Positions 1 through 9,254 of a stretch of DNA of 64,000 nucleotides are shown piece after piece (position 1 is the first letter of the stretch; the number at the start of each line of letters is the position of its first letter). The stretch is taken from assembly GCA_002964805.2 (NCBI GenBank), contig PUDQ02000001.1:8766001-8830000 (forward strand). Reading direction: 5' to 3'. The notes below the pieces were generated by a model. That model was not told the DNA's origin. It searched no databases and worked only from the letters and a program-made list of their open reading frames with translations. This stretch comes from Trametes villosa (lineage: Eukaryota > Basidiomycota > Agaricomycetes > Polyporales > Polyporaceae). A program made the position numbers and the translations under genes.

Positions 1-285
1 CGGCCCCAGTATACTCCGTTGCACGCCCATCGCGAGCCGCGGCCGTCGCGCCGATGACCGCTTCGTCCGACTGCGACGCCAGCGTGGGATTCGCAGCAGT
101 CATGCGCGTATTTGCCGTGCTTCCTTCGCCCCTTGCTCAATAATCCCGCCCCTCTAGCCTGCTGGAGGCCCTGCTATCCCCGCCTAACCCTCCTGTGCCG
201 GTCCGAACGAATGCTCTTGACGTCTACGCGAACACTTTCTGGCGACCTTTTCTGTTTATCTTCGCAGCAGGGGTCTACGAAGTGC

Positions 286-295
286 TATATATATA
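286..295 (+). promoter_or_regulatory. TATA box of first FAD monooxygenase
   Basis: The run TATATATATA lies about 88 bp before the ATG at 383, a usual TATA-to-start distance in filamentous fungi. Nothing else is recognisable in bases 1-285. The role is inferred from position only. Confidence 0.5.
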
Positions 296-382
296 CCGGA
301 GGCTGACCATGGGCTGGTATTCACACATACCCCCACACCCTCCTTCCGCCAAGGACATCGCGTCGACTTGCACCTCACAGAC

Positions 383-2228
383 ATGCCCAGACTCACTGTT
401 GCTATTGCGTACGTTCTCTCGAGCCAAATATCCGAATGCACACCAGACTACTAATTCTCGGATTGTCGTAGTGGTGGCGGACTCTGCGGCCTGATACTCG
501 CACTCGCGCTGGAGAAGTATGCCCCGGATGTCGACTACCACATCTACGAAGCCGCGGCCGAGCTGACAACCGCCGGTGCCGGGATTGGTATCCAGCCACG
601 CACTCTGTATGTGTTGCGGGAGCTCGGGCTCGAGCCCGCCTTGATGAAGATCGCGGGAAACGGACAGCAGGCTCGTGCGTATCGCCATTATCTAGATGAC
701 AGCCTCATGGAGCTGACATTTAACCTATGAATAGGTATGTCAATCGTGTACCGGAAGTCGGACCAACAAGATGGAGTTACATTCTGCGAGACCGACTCCA
801 CAGGTGAGTTTTCGTACCGAATAGGCTATGCAACTGCGCTTCACTGACATTTCCGACCTTACACCAGATGAGCAATGGACGTTCCACCGTGGGGAGCTGC
901 AGAAGCTCTTCATCGACCGTATCCGCCACCCAGAGCGCATCCATCTGCGGAAGCGCCTGGCAGCCTACTCTGTGGGACAAGGCTCAGGGGCTCAGACCGA
1001 GCTCCGGTTCCAGGATGGAACCACGGCGTTGTGCGACGTCCTAGTCGGTGCCGATGGCATAAAGTCCGGAGTACGAGCAGCGATGTACACACACCTGGCC
1101 AACGTCGCGCAACAGGCGGGGCGCTCCGAGGAGGCGCAGGCGCTGAAGTCGTGCATTCCTGCTGTGTTCTCCGGCTCGTCTGTGTACCGTGGCCTTATCG
1201 AACGCGAGCGTTTGGGCCCCGATGGAGCGCAAGCGTTGAACCAGTCGCATTTGATGATAGTGAGTTGTATCCCTGCTTCTTTCCCATTGCACCGATCTGA
1301 GTGTTCTATAGTATTGCGGCAGGGACAGGGTTCGTCACACGTTCTGGGGGCTAGCGCAGTTCCTGTGACTGACAAGATTCTACGCGTGTATAGAGCGTTG
1401 TTGCATACCCTATCTCCCAAGGCCGGATACTCAACGCCGGGGCCATCGTCGCGCACCCCGAGTTAGAAGGCACCGTCTACAACGAGGCTTGGACTGCGGA
1501 GGTACCCAAGGAGGAGGTCCGCAAGCAATTCGTCGGGTACGAGCCTGAAGTCGAAGCGATTATGGAGGTACGCGCTGGCGTCTTAGCTCGCTGTGTGATA
1601 CGTACTGATGTCTGAGGTGTCATCTAGAACATGGGTAGCTGGAGCAAGTGGGCCATCAATGTGGTCAAAAAGCTGCCTACGTTTGTCGATGGGCCGGTCG
1701 CGTTGATCGGGGACGCGGTGCGTATTCACCAGGACGCTCGGTCACCTCGCGTTATTTACGGGGGGTACGTCAACAGGCGCACGGTATGACTCCCTTCCAG
1801 GGCGCAGGTGCAGGTCAAGGTTTCGAGGTAAGTTCCCGTCCGGCAGGGCATTGCGTATATGACCTAACACCTCTGTCGCGTAGGATGCCCTCCTTCTCGG
1901 CCAACTTCTCGGCCAGCCCCTCGTCGCCACATCCAACATTCCCACCGCCCTGAAGATCTACGACCAGCTCAGGCGGCCCATCGCCCAGCAAGTCGCCGCG
2001 CTCTCGATCCAGAGCGGCCGTATGCATTGTCTCAACTACCCGGAGGTTGAAGACGCGCGCTCGGCTGACGGCAGGCTCCCCGCGGAGGCGCTCGCGAAGA
2101 TCGCGGAGAACATCGAGCGCCTCAAGGACTGGAGGCGGGGGACGAGCATTGAGCGGGACACGCAGCGCGGCGTGCGGCTCCTCCGGGAGACGCTCTCGGG
2201 GGCGCCCGCTTTCCGGGCGAACCTTTAG
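383..2228 (+). CDS. FAD-dependent monooxygenase, salicylate-hydroxylase type (copy 1)
   Basis: This is a class A flavoprotein hydroxylase that would use NAD(P)H and O2 to hydroxylate an aromatic or similar substrate; the substrate cannot be read from sequence. The first exon (383-408, MPRLTVAIA) joins at 472 to AGGGLCGLILALALEKY, giving the Rossmann GxGxxG for the FAD ADP moiety. A central block reads CDVLVGADGIKS, the family's VGADG motif. The C-terminal part reads ALIGDA then GMTPFQGAGAGQGFED, the second FAD-binding motif. Exons I could phase are 383-408, 472-674, 735-803 and 868-1259, with more after 1312; the stop is at 2226-2228. Length of roughly 420-450 residues suits the family. A paralogue lies inverted at 26118-27988. 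Substrate and exact 3' splice sites remain uncertain. Confidence 0.85.
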
Positions 2229-2470
2229 GTATCAGTTCCGCATGGGTTAACATAAGTGGGGGCAGTACTACTACAATGCGCATATGCATGCTTGTCGGTT
2301 GGTGATGTACATATGTGAGAACTCGCACACTCGCGGCCATCGTGGTCGCCATGACCATCAACCCTACCAAAGCAAAATGTGGGATATCCAATCCTCCACC
2401 CGAGAACGTGCAGCAACGCACCCGAGCCTGACCCTCACCCGCGGCGAGGCCGCCTTGGCCTCTAGCTATG

Positions 2471-2902
2471 CTATCCGAGCGCCTTCTCCTTCCTGTAGAG
2501 AACCTCTGCTGTTTCGGACAAGAGGTCGATTTGGCTGCGAATACGGGCGCGTTCCTCCCGGAGGACCGCGAGGGTGAGAGGAATATTGGGATGGTCGGCG
2601 AGGTTGATGGAGCGCGGGAGGTATGACCGGCGTGGCGGGCAGGATGAGGGTGGGGGTAGGGATGAGCGCGAGGGGTGAGAGTACGAGGGACGATAGTCGA
2701 GGCGCCGGCCTGAGGTACTCACTTCGCGTTCGCGACAGAATATGTCAATACGTCCAACATCATGTTTGCACAAGCACCGGATATATACGTTCCCTCCATC
2801 CCGCGAGAGCTGTCTGCATGATATCGGCCTGAAGTCGAGGCAGCGACGGCGGGCGGCTGAACGTCGTCGTAATCGGTTGGTTCCTATTCCTTTGGATCCC
2901 AT
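2471..2902 (-). CDS. Small hypothetical protein, possible degenerate zinc-cluster paralogue
   Basis: This is an uninterrupted 143-codon frame from an ATG at 2902. The N-terminal part is Arg-rich with scattered cysteines (SCRQLSRDGG, then RCLCKHDV), recalling the CFKCKHDKKAC half of the zinc-cluster domain in the gene just upstream at 3228-4064. The middle is Pro/Ser-rich. The last 45 residues are an amphipathic helix rich in Leu, Glu and Arg (TLAVLREERARIRSQIDLLS), matching in style and position the C-terminal coiled coil of the neighbour. I infer a tandem duplicate whose zinc cysteines have partly decayed. An unannotated intron could change the N-terminus. The function is unknown. Confidence 0.4.
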   Translation of the reverse strand: MGSKGIGTNRLRRRSAARRRCLDFRPISCRQLSRDGGNVYIRCLCKHDVGRIDIFCREREVSTSGRRLDYRPSYSHPSRSSLPPPSSCPPRRSYLPRSINLADHPNIPLTLAVLREERARIRSQIDLLSETAEVLYRKEKALG

Positions 2903-3179
2903 TTACTCAGCGTCCCCGCTCCACGAGAAAAATAGAAGCGAATGGATTACTTACTGGTAGGCTTTATGTGTACGTTGTTAGGTGAGACGGTAGTGCTGTG
3001 CCCCAGAGGCCTCTATAGTAGTAGGCGCAGTGACTGAAGGCCTAACCGGAGCCCTCGTGCGCCGCGTCGCCGGCCGGACGGATGCCGCAGCGGCCGTTCC
3101 GAGTCAGTCCAAGAACTCTCACAGCGCTGGAAAGGACGCTGCCGGGATACATTGATCGATGTTCAGCATTAGCCTACGA

Positions 3180-3217
3180 GTACATCCTGCGAATAGCGGT
3201 ACATCCTGCGAATAGCG
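3180..3217. repeat. 19-bp perfect tandem duplication
   Basis: The unit GTACATCCTGCGAATAGCG occurs twice back to back (3180-3198 and 3199-3217), ending ten bases before the stop-codon end of the zinc-cluster gene at 3228. It looks like a recent slippage duplication in the 3' UTR. The rest of 2903-3227 holds nothing I recognise. Confidence 0.9.
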
Positions 3218-3227
3218 TCGATAACCT

Positions 3228-4064
3228 TCAACGGTGGAGAGCTCGGAGAAGCTCTTCTTCTTCCCTATCCAGGGCATCCAGCTGTAGTCGAGCTGCCTTC
3301 AGTTCCTCTAACAAGATCGCAATGAAGGATTTCTTAGGAATGCCCGCCAGGCGGAGATATGCAAGGATGGCGTCGTGGTCGTTGACGGTGGATGCGAGAG
3401 ACGGTCCACGGAGGGGGTGGTGCTGGGGAACCGCAGCCTCCCTTGCTTGTTGAGAGGCGGGGGGAGCGGGCGCAGCGGGCGCGCTGGAGGGAGGCCCGTG
3501 CGGCGGGAGGTTGTCGGGTTGCGGCCTCGGCAGCGGGATGAACATACGCGGGGGAGAGGGGTCGGGACGTAGACCCGCGCTCGCGATCGACGCTGCGATG
3601 GTGGGTTCAGGAAGGCCGCCGGCTGAAGTGCTCCCTCTGTTGAGGGTCTCTTGAGGACCCTGTGTCCCGTCGTCAGTGGGCGGGCGCGGCACTGTTGAAA
3701 CAGTCGTTCGATGAATGAATGTACGTTATATGGGCGGTGGAGGAAAGCGTACCGCGCTGCAGCCCCTGGGGACCATCGTACCACGCTATGTACGGACGAC
3801 CGCCCCTTTGACACGCCTTCTTGTCGTGCTTGCACTTGAAACAATGATTGGCGCCGACATAAACGATGCAGCTTGCGCGAAGGCGCTGACATCTGTCGCA
3901 CTATATTCGAGATCGGGATGAGAGCGGTCGGGAGCACTGGCAGAAGTATAACATACGCGCACATCGTCAACGCTGTCTTTAGACCTCCCGCGTTGGCGCT
4001 TCTGGGATTCGATAGGATCATCGGGATCGACCTCTGACCGCGTCCGCTTGGCAGACTGATCCAT
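3228..4064 (-). CDS. Zinc-cluster-like protein with C-terminal coiled coil
   Basis: Three exons can be phased. Exon 1 starts at 4064 (MDQSAKRTRSEVDPDD) with a basic, nuclear-signal-like tract (KRQRGRSK). A GTATGT...TATAG intron leads into CDRCQRLRASC, then CFKCKHDKKAC, which is a C-x2-C-x6-C ... C-x2-C-x6-C pattern like the Zn2Cys6 clusters of fungal regulators, though the linker is that of the short basidiomycete variant. A second intron (GTACGC...CAACAG) leads into a Pro-rich stretch. The protein ends in a charged helix (LLEELKAARLQLDALDRE), a probable coiled coil for dimerisation. Total is about 225 residues, much shorter than classic zinc-cluster activators, and no middle homology region is visible. 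DNA binding is inferred. Repeated TGCGAC motifs lie upstream. Confidence 0.65.
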
Positions 4065-4173
4065 GGTGAGGAGGTTTGGGAAGGCGGGAGAGCCACCTGG
4101 GAGAACTGAGTAGAGCCGCCTATCTGATGCTCGCGGCGGCCATCGTGACTATCCAGACGCCCGGGGGCTTCGA

Positions 4174-4305
4174 TGCGACCTGGATGGTCCCCAGTACAAC
4201 ATTGGGTGGGCGCTTGTGCGATATTGGATGCGACTGTGCGACTGAAGTGCGACTCCAGGTGCGACCGCCGACCGTCGACGAGATTGATGCGACTGCGATG
4301 CGACC
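4174..4305. repeat. Cluster of TGCGAC(T/C) motifs upstream of zinc-cluster gene
   Basis: Six copies of TGCGAC followed by T or C fall within 132 bp: about 4174, 4229, 4237, 4248, 4260 and 4288, with a further TGCGACC at 4299. Spacing is irregular. The cluster sits 110-240 bp upstream of the zinc-cluster ATG (4064), so it would lie in that gene's promoter. A binding-site array is inferred; it could also be chance in GC-rich DNA. Confidence 0.5.
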
Positions 4306-4637
4306 TGCCGCATTGGGCCATGTCGATCGCAGCCGGCCCGGAGGAGGCGCCCACGAAATCCCACTTCAAGCGCCCGTACACAGACGTCCATACACTGCAG
4401 TGGCTGCACCTCCGACCTCCTGCGACAACCTCGTTCCCCCTGCTATGCTTTAGCTGCTTTCTAGCTCTGCCTTGAACCTGAAATAGCGCCTGAATAGAAG
4501 TCGTGCACGAAGATGAACGTAGGACAGGGTGTGAGCGTGGTTTCTCGGGTCGTACGGTACGTTGTGCATCGTCATAAGAAGCCTCGTTCAGAACATGACA
4601 CAGATTGTGCAGACGCGTTGCTAGCACCAGCAAACAG

Positions 4638-5714
4638 ACTCGTGCGCGGAACCACGGCTACTCAATTAATATCCCTACTCGTCCGCTGTCTACTCCTGCC
4701 CGCGAGCTCCCACCGCATGCATCCCGCGACGCTCCCCCGCATCCCCGCGACCTCCCTCCGCACCCGTCTCGCCCGGCCGCATCCAGGTCGCAGCCCAGCG
4801 CTTCTCGCGCCCTGCAGGAGCAGAGGATTAGCACTCCTCCCCCGCCCAACCAGAAAAAGGACGAGCGCGAGCAGCGCAAGCCGCGGAACGAGGAGATCAA
4901 GCACCCCGTCGTGCGCCTCGTCAACCCCGAGACGGGCGCGCTCAATCCGCCCGCATCCATCCGCGAGATCCTCGCGAGCATGAACCCGAAGACGCACTTC
5001 CTCGAGCTAGTGACGGCGGAGCCGGAGCCCATCGTGAAGATGCACGACCGCAAGCTGCTGTACGACCGCGAGCGGACGAAGAAGCGCGTGCAGGCGAGCA
5101 AGAAGCCGCCGGAGGAGAAGGAGGTGCAGCTCACCTGGGGCGTCGGCACCGCGGACATGGAGTTCAAGCTGAAGAAGGTCCGCGCGGACCTCGCCGAGGG
5201 CAACCGCGTCAACCTCGTCTTCGCGCCGAAGAAGGGCCAGACGGTCCCGACCCCCGCGCAGCAGGAGAAGATGGTCGCGGAGGCCCTGGCTTTCCTGGAG
5301 GACGTCGGGAAGGAGTCCAAGGAACGCACAGTGCACAAGCAAGCCGTCGCCGTGTTCTTGGAGTCGCTGCGCCGAAAGAGGACCGTGGACCTGAAGTGGG
5401 TATACAGCGACGGTGATTCCTGGGAGAACCTGAAAACTGTCGAAACCGCGTTGCGGAGCGGCGAACGCGTCGAGGCAGTCTTCTTCCTACCACCTCCCCC
5501 AAAGAAGAAAGGAAGCGACCCTAGCGACCCGAACGTTGTTCAAGGGGTAGACCCCGCGTTGGCGCAGGAACGCGTCGAGCGGACTTTGAAGAACCTTGGT
5601 CAGGTTGCGAAGGAGTGGAAGCCGAGGGATGTCCGCAAAGGGATCGTCATCGCACACCTAGAGAACATAACCCCGTCGTCGGATGTTGATCCTCAGGCCA
5701 ACACCTCCACGTAG
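4638..5714 (+). CDS. Mitochondrial translation initiation factor IF-3
   Basis: IF-3 binds the small mitoribosomal subunit and helps select the initiator. The N-domain appears as RNEEIKHPVVRLVNPETG, followed by LELVTAEPEPIVKMHD and LLYDRERTKKRVQAS. The C-domain gives VQLTWGVGTADMEFKLKK and NRVNLVFAPKKG. A Pro/Arg/Ser-rich stretch before the N-domain fits a mitochondrial leader. The stop is at 5712-5714. The 5' end is unresolved: the open frame upstream has only non-ATG codons until Met inside the N-domain. One workable model is a short leader exon at 4513-4530 (MNVGQG) spliced at GTGAGC to 4638 in phase 0. The C-terminus carries a fungal extension past the core fold. The fungal homologue is usually called AIM23. 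Confidence 0.8.
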   Translation, partial: TRARNHGYSINIPTRPLSTPARELPPHASRDAPPHPRDLPPHPSRPAASRSQPSASRALQEQRISTPPPPNQKKDEREQRKPRNEEIKHPVVRLVNPETGALNPPASIREILASMNPKTHFLELVTAEPEPIVKMHDRKLLYDRERTKKRVQASKKPPEEKEVQLTWGVGTADMEFKLKKVRADLAEGNRVNLVFAPKKGQTVPTPAQQEKMVAEALAFLEDVGKESKERTVHKQAVAVFLESLRRKRTVDLKWVYSDGDSWENLKTVETALRSGERVEAVFFLPPPPKKKGSDPSDPNVVQGVDPALAQERVERTLKNLGQVAKEWKPRDVRKGIVIAHLENITPSSDVDPQANTST

Positions 5715-5836
5715 TTCGGCGAACACCCTACCATAGTCCAGCCTAGTCGCGGCCTTAGTTCACTAGATATCTGGACTCACTGCTCTGCATTACCCGTACT
5801 TTTATACGCTTCGGGATCTCCGAGTATTACATGCGC

Positions 5837-8746
5837 CTATGTTACAATGTCTACCCTGCTTGGTCCTTGCGCTACTGTCCACGTACGCCACATCCGTCGT
5901 CGTATAGGCAAGCCGCGAGTCTTGAACGTAGCTATCCTATACGGTTGGAAGGTCTCCTTCGTGGAATCCGGGAACGCATGCGGGCGGCGGTTGGGAACCC
6001 TGCGCACCCGCCTTGGCGCGAAGGACGACGAGCCCCAGCCCTCTCCCAGTAGATGCTGGTACCCCACCGGGACTTCGAAACCGGACGCGACCATCGCCCT
6101 CGCGAGCTTACGCAGCATCGGCGACACCTTCCGGGCGGCCGTCGGAGCGGTACCCAAGCGACCTTGCGCCCTCTCGAGCTCGAGCTGGCGCCGCCAGTGC
6201 GAGCGGGAACGGTGACGCCCGGATATGCGTTCGGCGCGCGGCGCGAAGAGGTCGAGCGCGGCGTTGAAGAAGCGCGCGTCCAGCCGGACCCGGTACGGCT
6301 CCAGCGGGCGTTCGGGGAGTGTGCTGCGCCCGACCTTGACCACGTCGTTGGGGATGAGGTCGCCGAGCAGCGCCCGCCCGCCCGACGTCATCGAGCGGTA
6401 GAGCAGCGCCGCGTTGCGCCTGCTCAGCTGCGGCTTCGTGAGCCTGCGCTCCCGCCGGTCCTGCTCGCCGAGCATGTGCACGAACATCGCGTAGCCGTGC
6501 TGGTTCTGGTGCGCGAGCGCGCGCTGGGGGGCCTCGCGCGGCCCCAGGAGGCGCGTGCCGGCGTAGCCTGGGTCGCGTTTGTACCGCGGTATCCGCTTGT
6601 GCACGACCGCCGCGTAGCCCTGGATCATCGCGGTGTACGCGTGCACGGTGACCCGCCAGGGATGGACGTCCGGGACAAGCCCGACATGGCTTGCGCGCTC
6701 GCCGCGCTGGGCGAGGATGAGCACCGACTCGGCGAGGCCGATCTCGCCCGCCTTCGTGAGCGCGTTGATGATCGTCGCGTACGCGTAGGGGCCGCGCGAC
6801 ACGGCGCGCTGGAGGGCCTTCATGCGGTCGACGAGCGGCGTGCGTTCTTCGAGGGCGGTGCCTTTGGCGGGGTGGTTAATGAGAGCAAGCTCAGGGAGAA
6901 CCTTGAAGAGCATGTCGGCGACTGCCTGCGGGTGCCCGGTTGACGTCAGGTGGGCCACCAGGCTCGAGAACGTGTATTGATCGGCCGCCATCTTCCGTGT
7001 AGGGTTGCGGATGCTCTCCGGAAGAGACAAGATCTCCCTGTCAAGCCGTTGCAATGCGCTCGTGAACCCTTGTGCGTCGCCGGGCACGGGAGGCCCGTCC
7101 GTTTCTGGCTGTCCTGCTTCATCGGCCACTAGTCCTGCGTCGTCTGCAGGCTCCGAGACAATTGCAGCGTCCGGCGAGCGGGACGTCCTCTCCTCGAGTA
7201 TGCGGAGCATCCTTTGAAGTGGCCCGGGTTTCGTCATGTTGCGTAGCACGGAGAGCGCAGCCTCGCTGATCGACATCTTCCGCAGGTGGGTGCCCGAGCG
7301 CAACAGAATGTTGTAGGTGGTCACATCCGGGTCAAGCGGTGGTTCGCGCACGGCGCACATATGGTGGAGCACTACCGACGCCATTTCAGGAGACAGACGA
7401 TGTCGAAGCGCATATGACAGCAGCGAGTTGTAGGATTTCCGGGACAGCCGTGGGACGGTGCGTAGAGGGTCGTCCACAGCCATAGAGTCGATGAGCCGCT
7501 TGAGTACCCCGTGGAAGTATTCGTACGCTTGGACACGCTCGGGCTTGCCGTCTCGGAGTATCCAGACACTCGCGTCGGTCTTTGGCCATCGGTACAGGGA
7601 GGATATGAGGGAGGCCAGACGCGAGGTTCTGATCTGGCCGGTGTCTAGGAGCATTGCTAAGATCGCGAGGCTCTGCACGGACTGCAAAGCGACCGGGTCC
7701 GTCTCCGAACCGTTGTGCGCATCGACGGTTTGCATAATCTTGTGCAGATTCATAGGGTGGGGATATGGAAGATCGAGGAGGGCCGCTCGTGAAGGGGGTG
7801 AGATGGAGAGGGTATCGTGGGTGATGTAGTTGGGACCGCCGGGGTCGGCGTTGTTGATGACCTCGCGATCGCAGATTTCGTAGTCCTTCAGCAGCAGCAC
7901 GAAGAGCAAAGAGGCGACGATGATCTCCCCCTGCATCAGGAGCGTGCCGATGAGCACCCTGTACATTCGTTCCGTCCGCTTCTGGCCAAAGATGCGAGCC
8001 TCGTGGAGCAAGGTCAGCGCGGCGCGGGCGCACTGGTCTCCCACCCGAGTACTTTGTAGTTGCAGGACGGAAGGGTGGTCGACGGGCTTTCGGGGGATGA
8101 CGCGTGCAAACGGTCCAAACTTCGGCAGACTGGAGGGAGGCGATGCGAGAGAGGAGACGACGGACTCAAGCGTCCTGGAGCGGATAGGGATACCAGTGCG
8201 CATCATGAGTCGAGCGAAAGTGTCGGCCTTCTTGGTGTAGCCTGCGCGAATGAGACCGTGCAAGAATACGTGCGCCGAGAGACGAGGAGAGACGGCGCAG
8301 CCGAATTCGATGGGCTGGAGGTGGGACGTCTGCTGGATCCCACTGTCGAGTGGGCCCTGCAAGACGGAATGGCAGGCGGAGTTGACCACATACAGCGCAT
8401 CTCCATAATTCCCTTCTTGGATCGAGAGGCGAACGGCTTGTGCAGCGGCACGCGAGATTTGGGCGGCGGAGAGGCCTGCAGATGTGGAACGTATGGAAGA
8501 TTCGACAGCGTCGAACTCGGGGGAGGGAGCGTCTTCGCCTGATGGTGTAGTGGGGGTGGCAGTAGTGGCAAGACCTCGGAACCCGCGCAGGCGAGGAAGG
8601 AGTCCTCGAGGCGGGGTTGTGCAGCGACCCGCGCGCGGGGTCAACTGCGAGATGGCGAAACAGGACCTCGCGCGTGAGGGGGTGGAGGTCCTGGCTTGGT
8701 GGCTTCGTAGAAGAAAGCTGGCCGTCGTCGACCAGTTACATGGCAT
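5837..8746 (-). CDS. Mitochondrial pentatricopeptide-repeat (PPR) protein
   Basis: This is a single open frame of 969 codons from the ATG at 8746; upstream in the frame there is only a TTG. The N-terminus (MPCNWSTTASFLLRSHQART) is rich in Ser, Arg and Thr and poor in acids, as expected for a mitochondrial presequence. Helical-repeat segments of PPR type recur, for example LSAHVFLHGLIRAGYTKKAD, MYRVLIGTLLMQGEI, VTTYNILLRSGTHLRKM, QYTFSSLVAHLTSTGHPQAV and YAYATIINALTKAGEIGLAE. Such proteins bind single-stranded organellar RNA to control its processing, stability or translation; the target is unknown. The C-terminal 150 residues are basic. The gene is convergent with IF-3 across about 120 bp, so both neighbours serve mitochondrial gene expression, although this may be coincidence. 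Absence of introns is unusual next to its intron-rich neighbours. Confidence 0.8.
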   Translation of the reverse strand: MPCNWSTTASFLLRSHQARTSTPSRARSCFAISQLTPRAGRCTTPPRGLLPRLRGFRGLATTATPTTPSGEDAPSPEFDAVESSIRSTSAGLSAAQISRAAAQAVRLSIQEGNYGDALYVVNSACHSVLQGPLDSGIQQTSHLQPIEFGCAVSPRLSAHVFLHGLIRAGYTKKADTFARLMMRTGIPIRSRTLESVVSSLASPPSSLPKFGPFARVIPRKPVDHPSVLQLQSTRVGDQCARAALTLLHEARIFGQKRTERMYRVLIGTLLMQGEIIVASLLFVLLLKDYEICDREVINNADPGGPNYITHDTLSISPPSRAALLDLPYPHPMNLHKIMQTVDAHNGSETDPVALQSVQSLAILAMLLDTGQIRTSRLASLISSLYRWPKTDASVWILRDGKPERVQAYEYFHGVLKRLIDSMAVDDPLRTVPRLSRKSYNSLLSYALRHRLSPEMASVVLHHMCAVREPPLDPDVTTYNILLRSGTHLRKMSISEAALSVLRNMTKPGPLQRMLRILEERTSRSPDAAIVSEPADDAGLVADEAGQPETDGPPVPGDAQGFTSALQRLDREILSLPESIRNPTRKMAADQYTFSSLVAHLTSTGHPQAVADMLFKVLPELALINHPAKGTALEERTPLVDRMKALQRAVSRGPYAYATIINALTKAGEIGLAESVLILAQRGERASHVGLVPDVHPWRVTVHAYTAMIQGYAAVVHKRIPRYKRDPGYAGTRLLGPREAPQRALAHQNQHGYAMFVHMLGEQDRRERRLTKPQLSRRNAALLYRSMTSGGRALLGDLIPNDVVKVGRSTLPERPLEPYRVRLDARFFNAALDLFAPRAERISGRHRSRSHWRRQLELERAQGRLGTAPTAARKVSPMLRKLARAMVASGFEVPVGYQHLLGEGWGSSSFAPRRVRRVPNRRPHAFPDSTKETFQPYRIATFKTRGLPIRRRMWRTWTVAQGPSRVDIVT

Positions 8747-9254
8747 GTGTCTCGCATACTGGCCACTGTTAACGGACTGGTAGCAGCGGCAGAACGGGGT
8801 TTGGCTCACCAGGGCAGCCTGTGAGCTCCGGGGCAAGGAGCCGTTCTCCGCGAGACGGCCGCTTGGGAGCTGACAGGCGTTGGCGAGGAGAGGGGTGAGA
8901 GGGTCGTGCCCGACGGCGAGGAGGTCGTGCTCAACGACTTTGACGTCGACTCGGCCAGTCCGGTCGAGACGCCGAATTACGCGCCCATTTCCGGCTATTC
9001 CGGATAAGTGGCTTAATCCCGAGTTTAGCTGCGAATATGTCCTAATCAGGCACCCAGCGACGAAATCCCCGGCGAAAACGGTCTCACAGCCGCCAGCGAC
9101 CTGCGCTCACTGGTTCACACCCAGCCAACAGCAGAATCCAGTCTTTTGTCGCCGACGCCCCCAGGGACGCATCCTGTCGTTGGCTCTGAACAAGTCGTGT
9201 TGCATCTCCCACCCCAGGACCTGGTCTTCATATACTACGGCGTGAATACCAACC
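8747..9254. other. Divergent promoter region (PPR / CBP80)
   Basis: These 508 bp separate two divergent genes and must carry both promoters. I see no gene, clear TATA box or repeat in it. Confidence 0.5.

Noticed and set aside
3308..4633. 441-codon open frame on the minus strand over the zinc-cluster gene
   Set aside because: It runs in another frame across the phased introns, exons and promoter of the zinc-cluster gene, has no domain, and starts at a doubtful codon.
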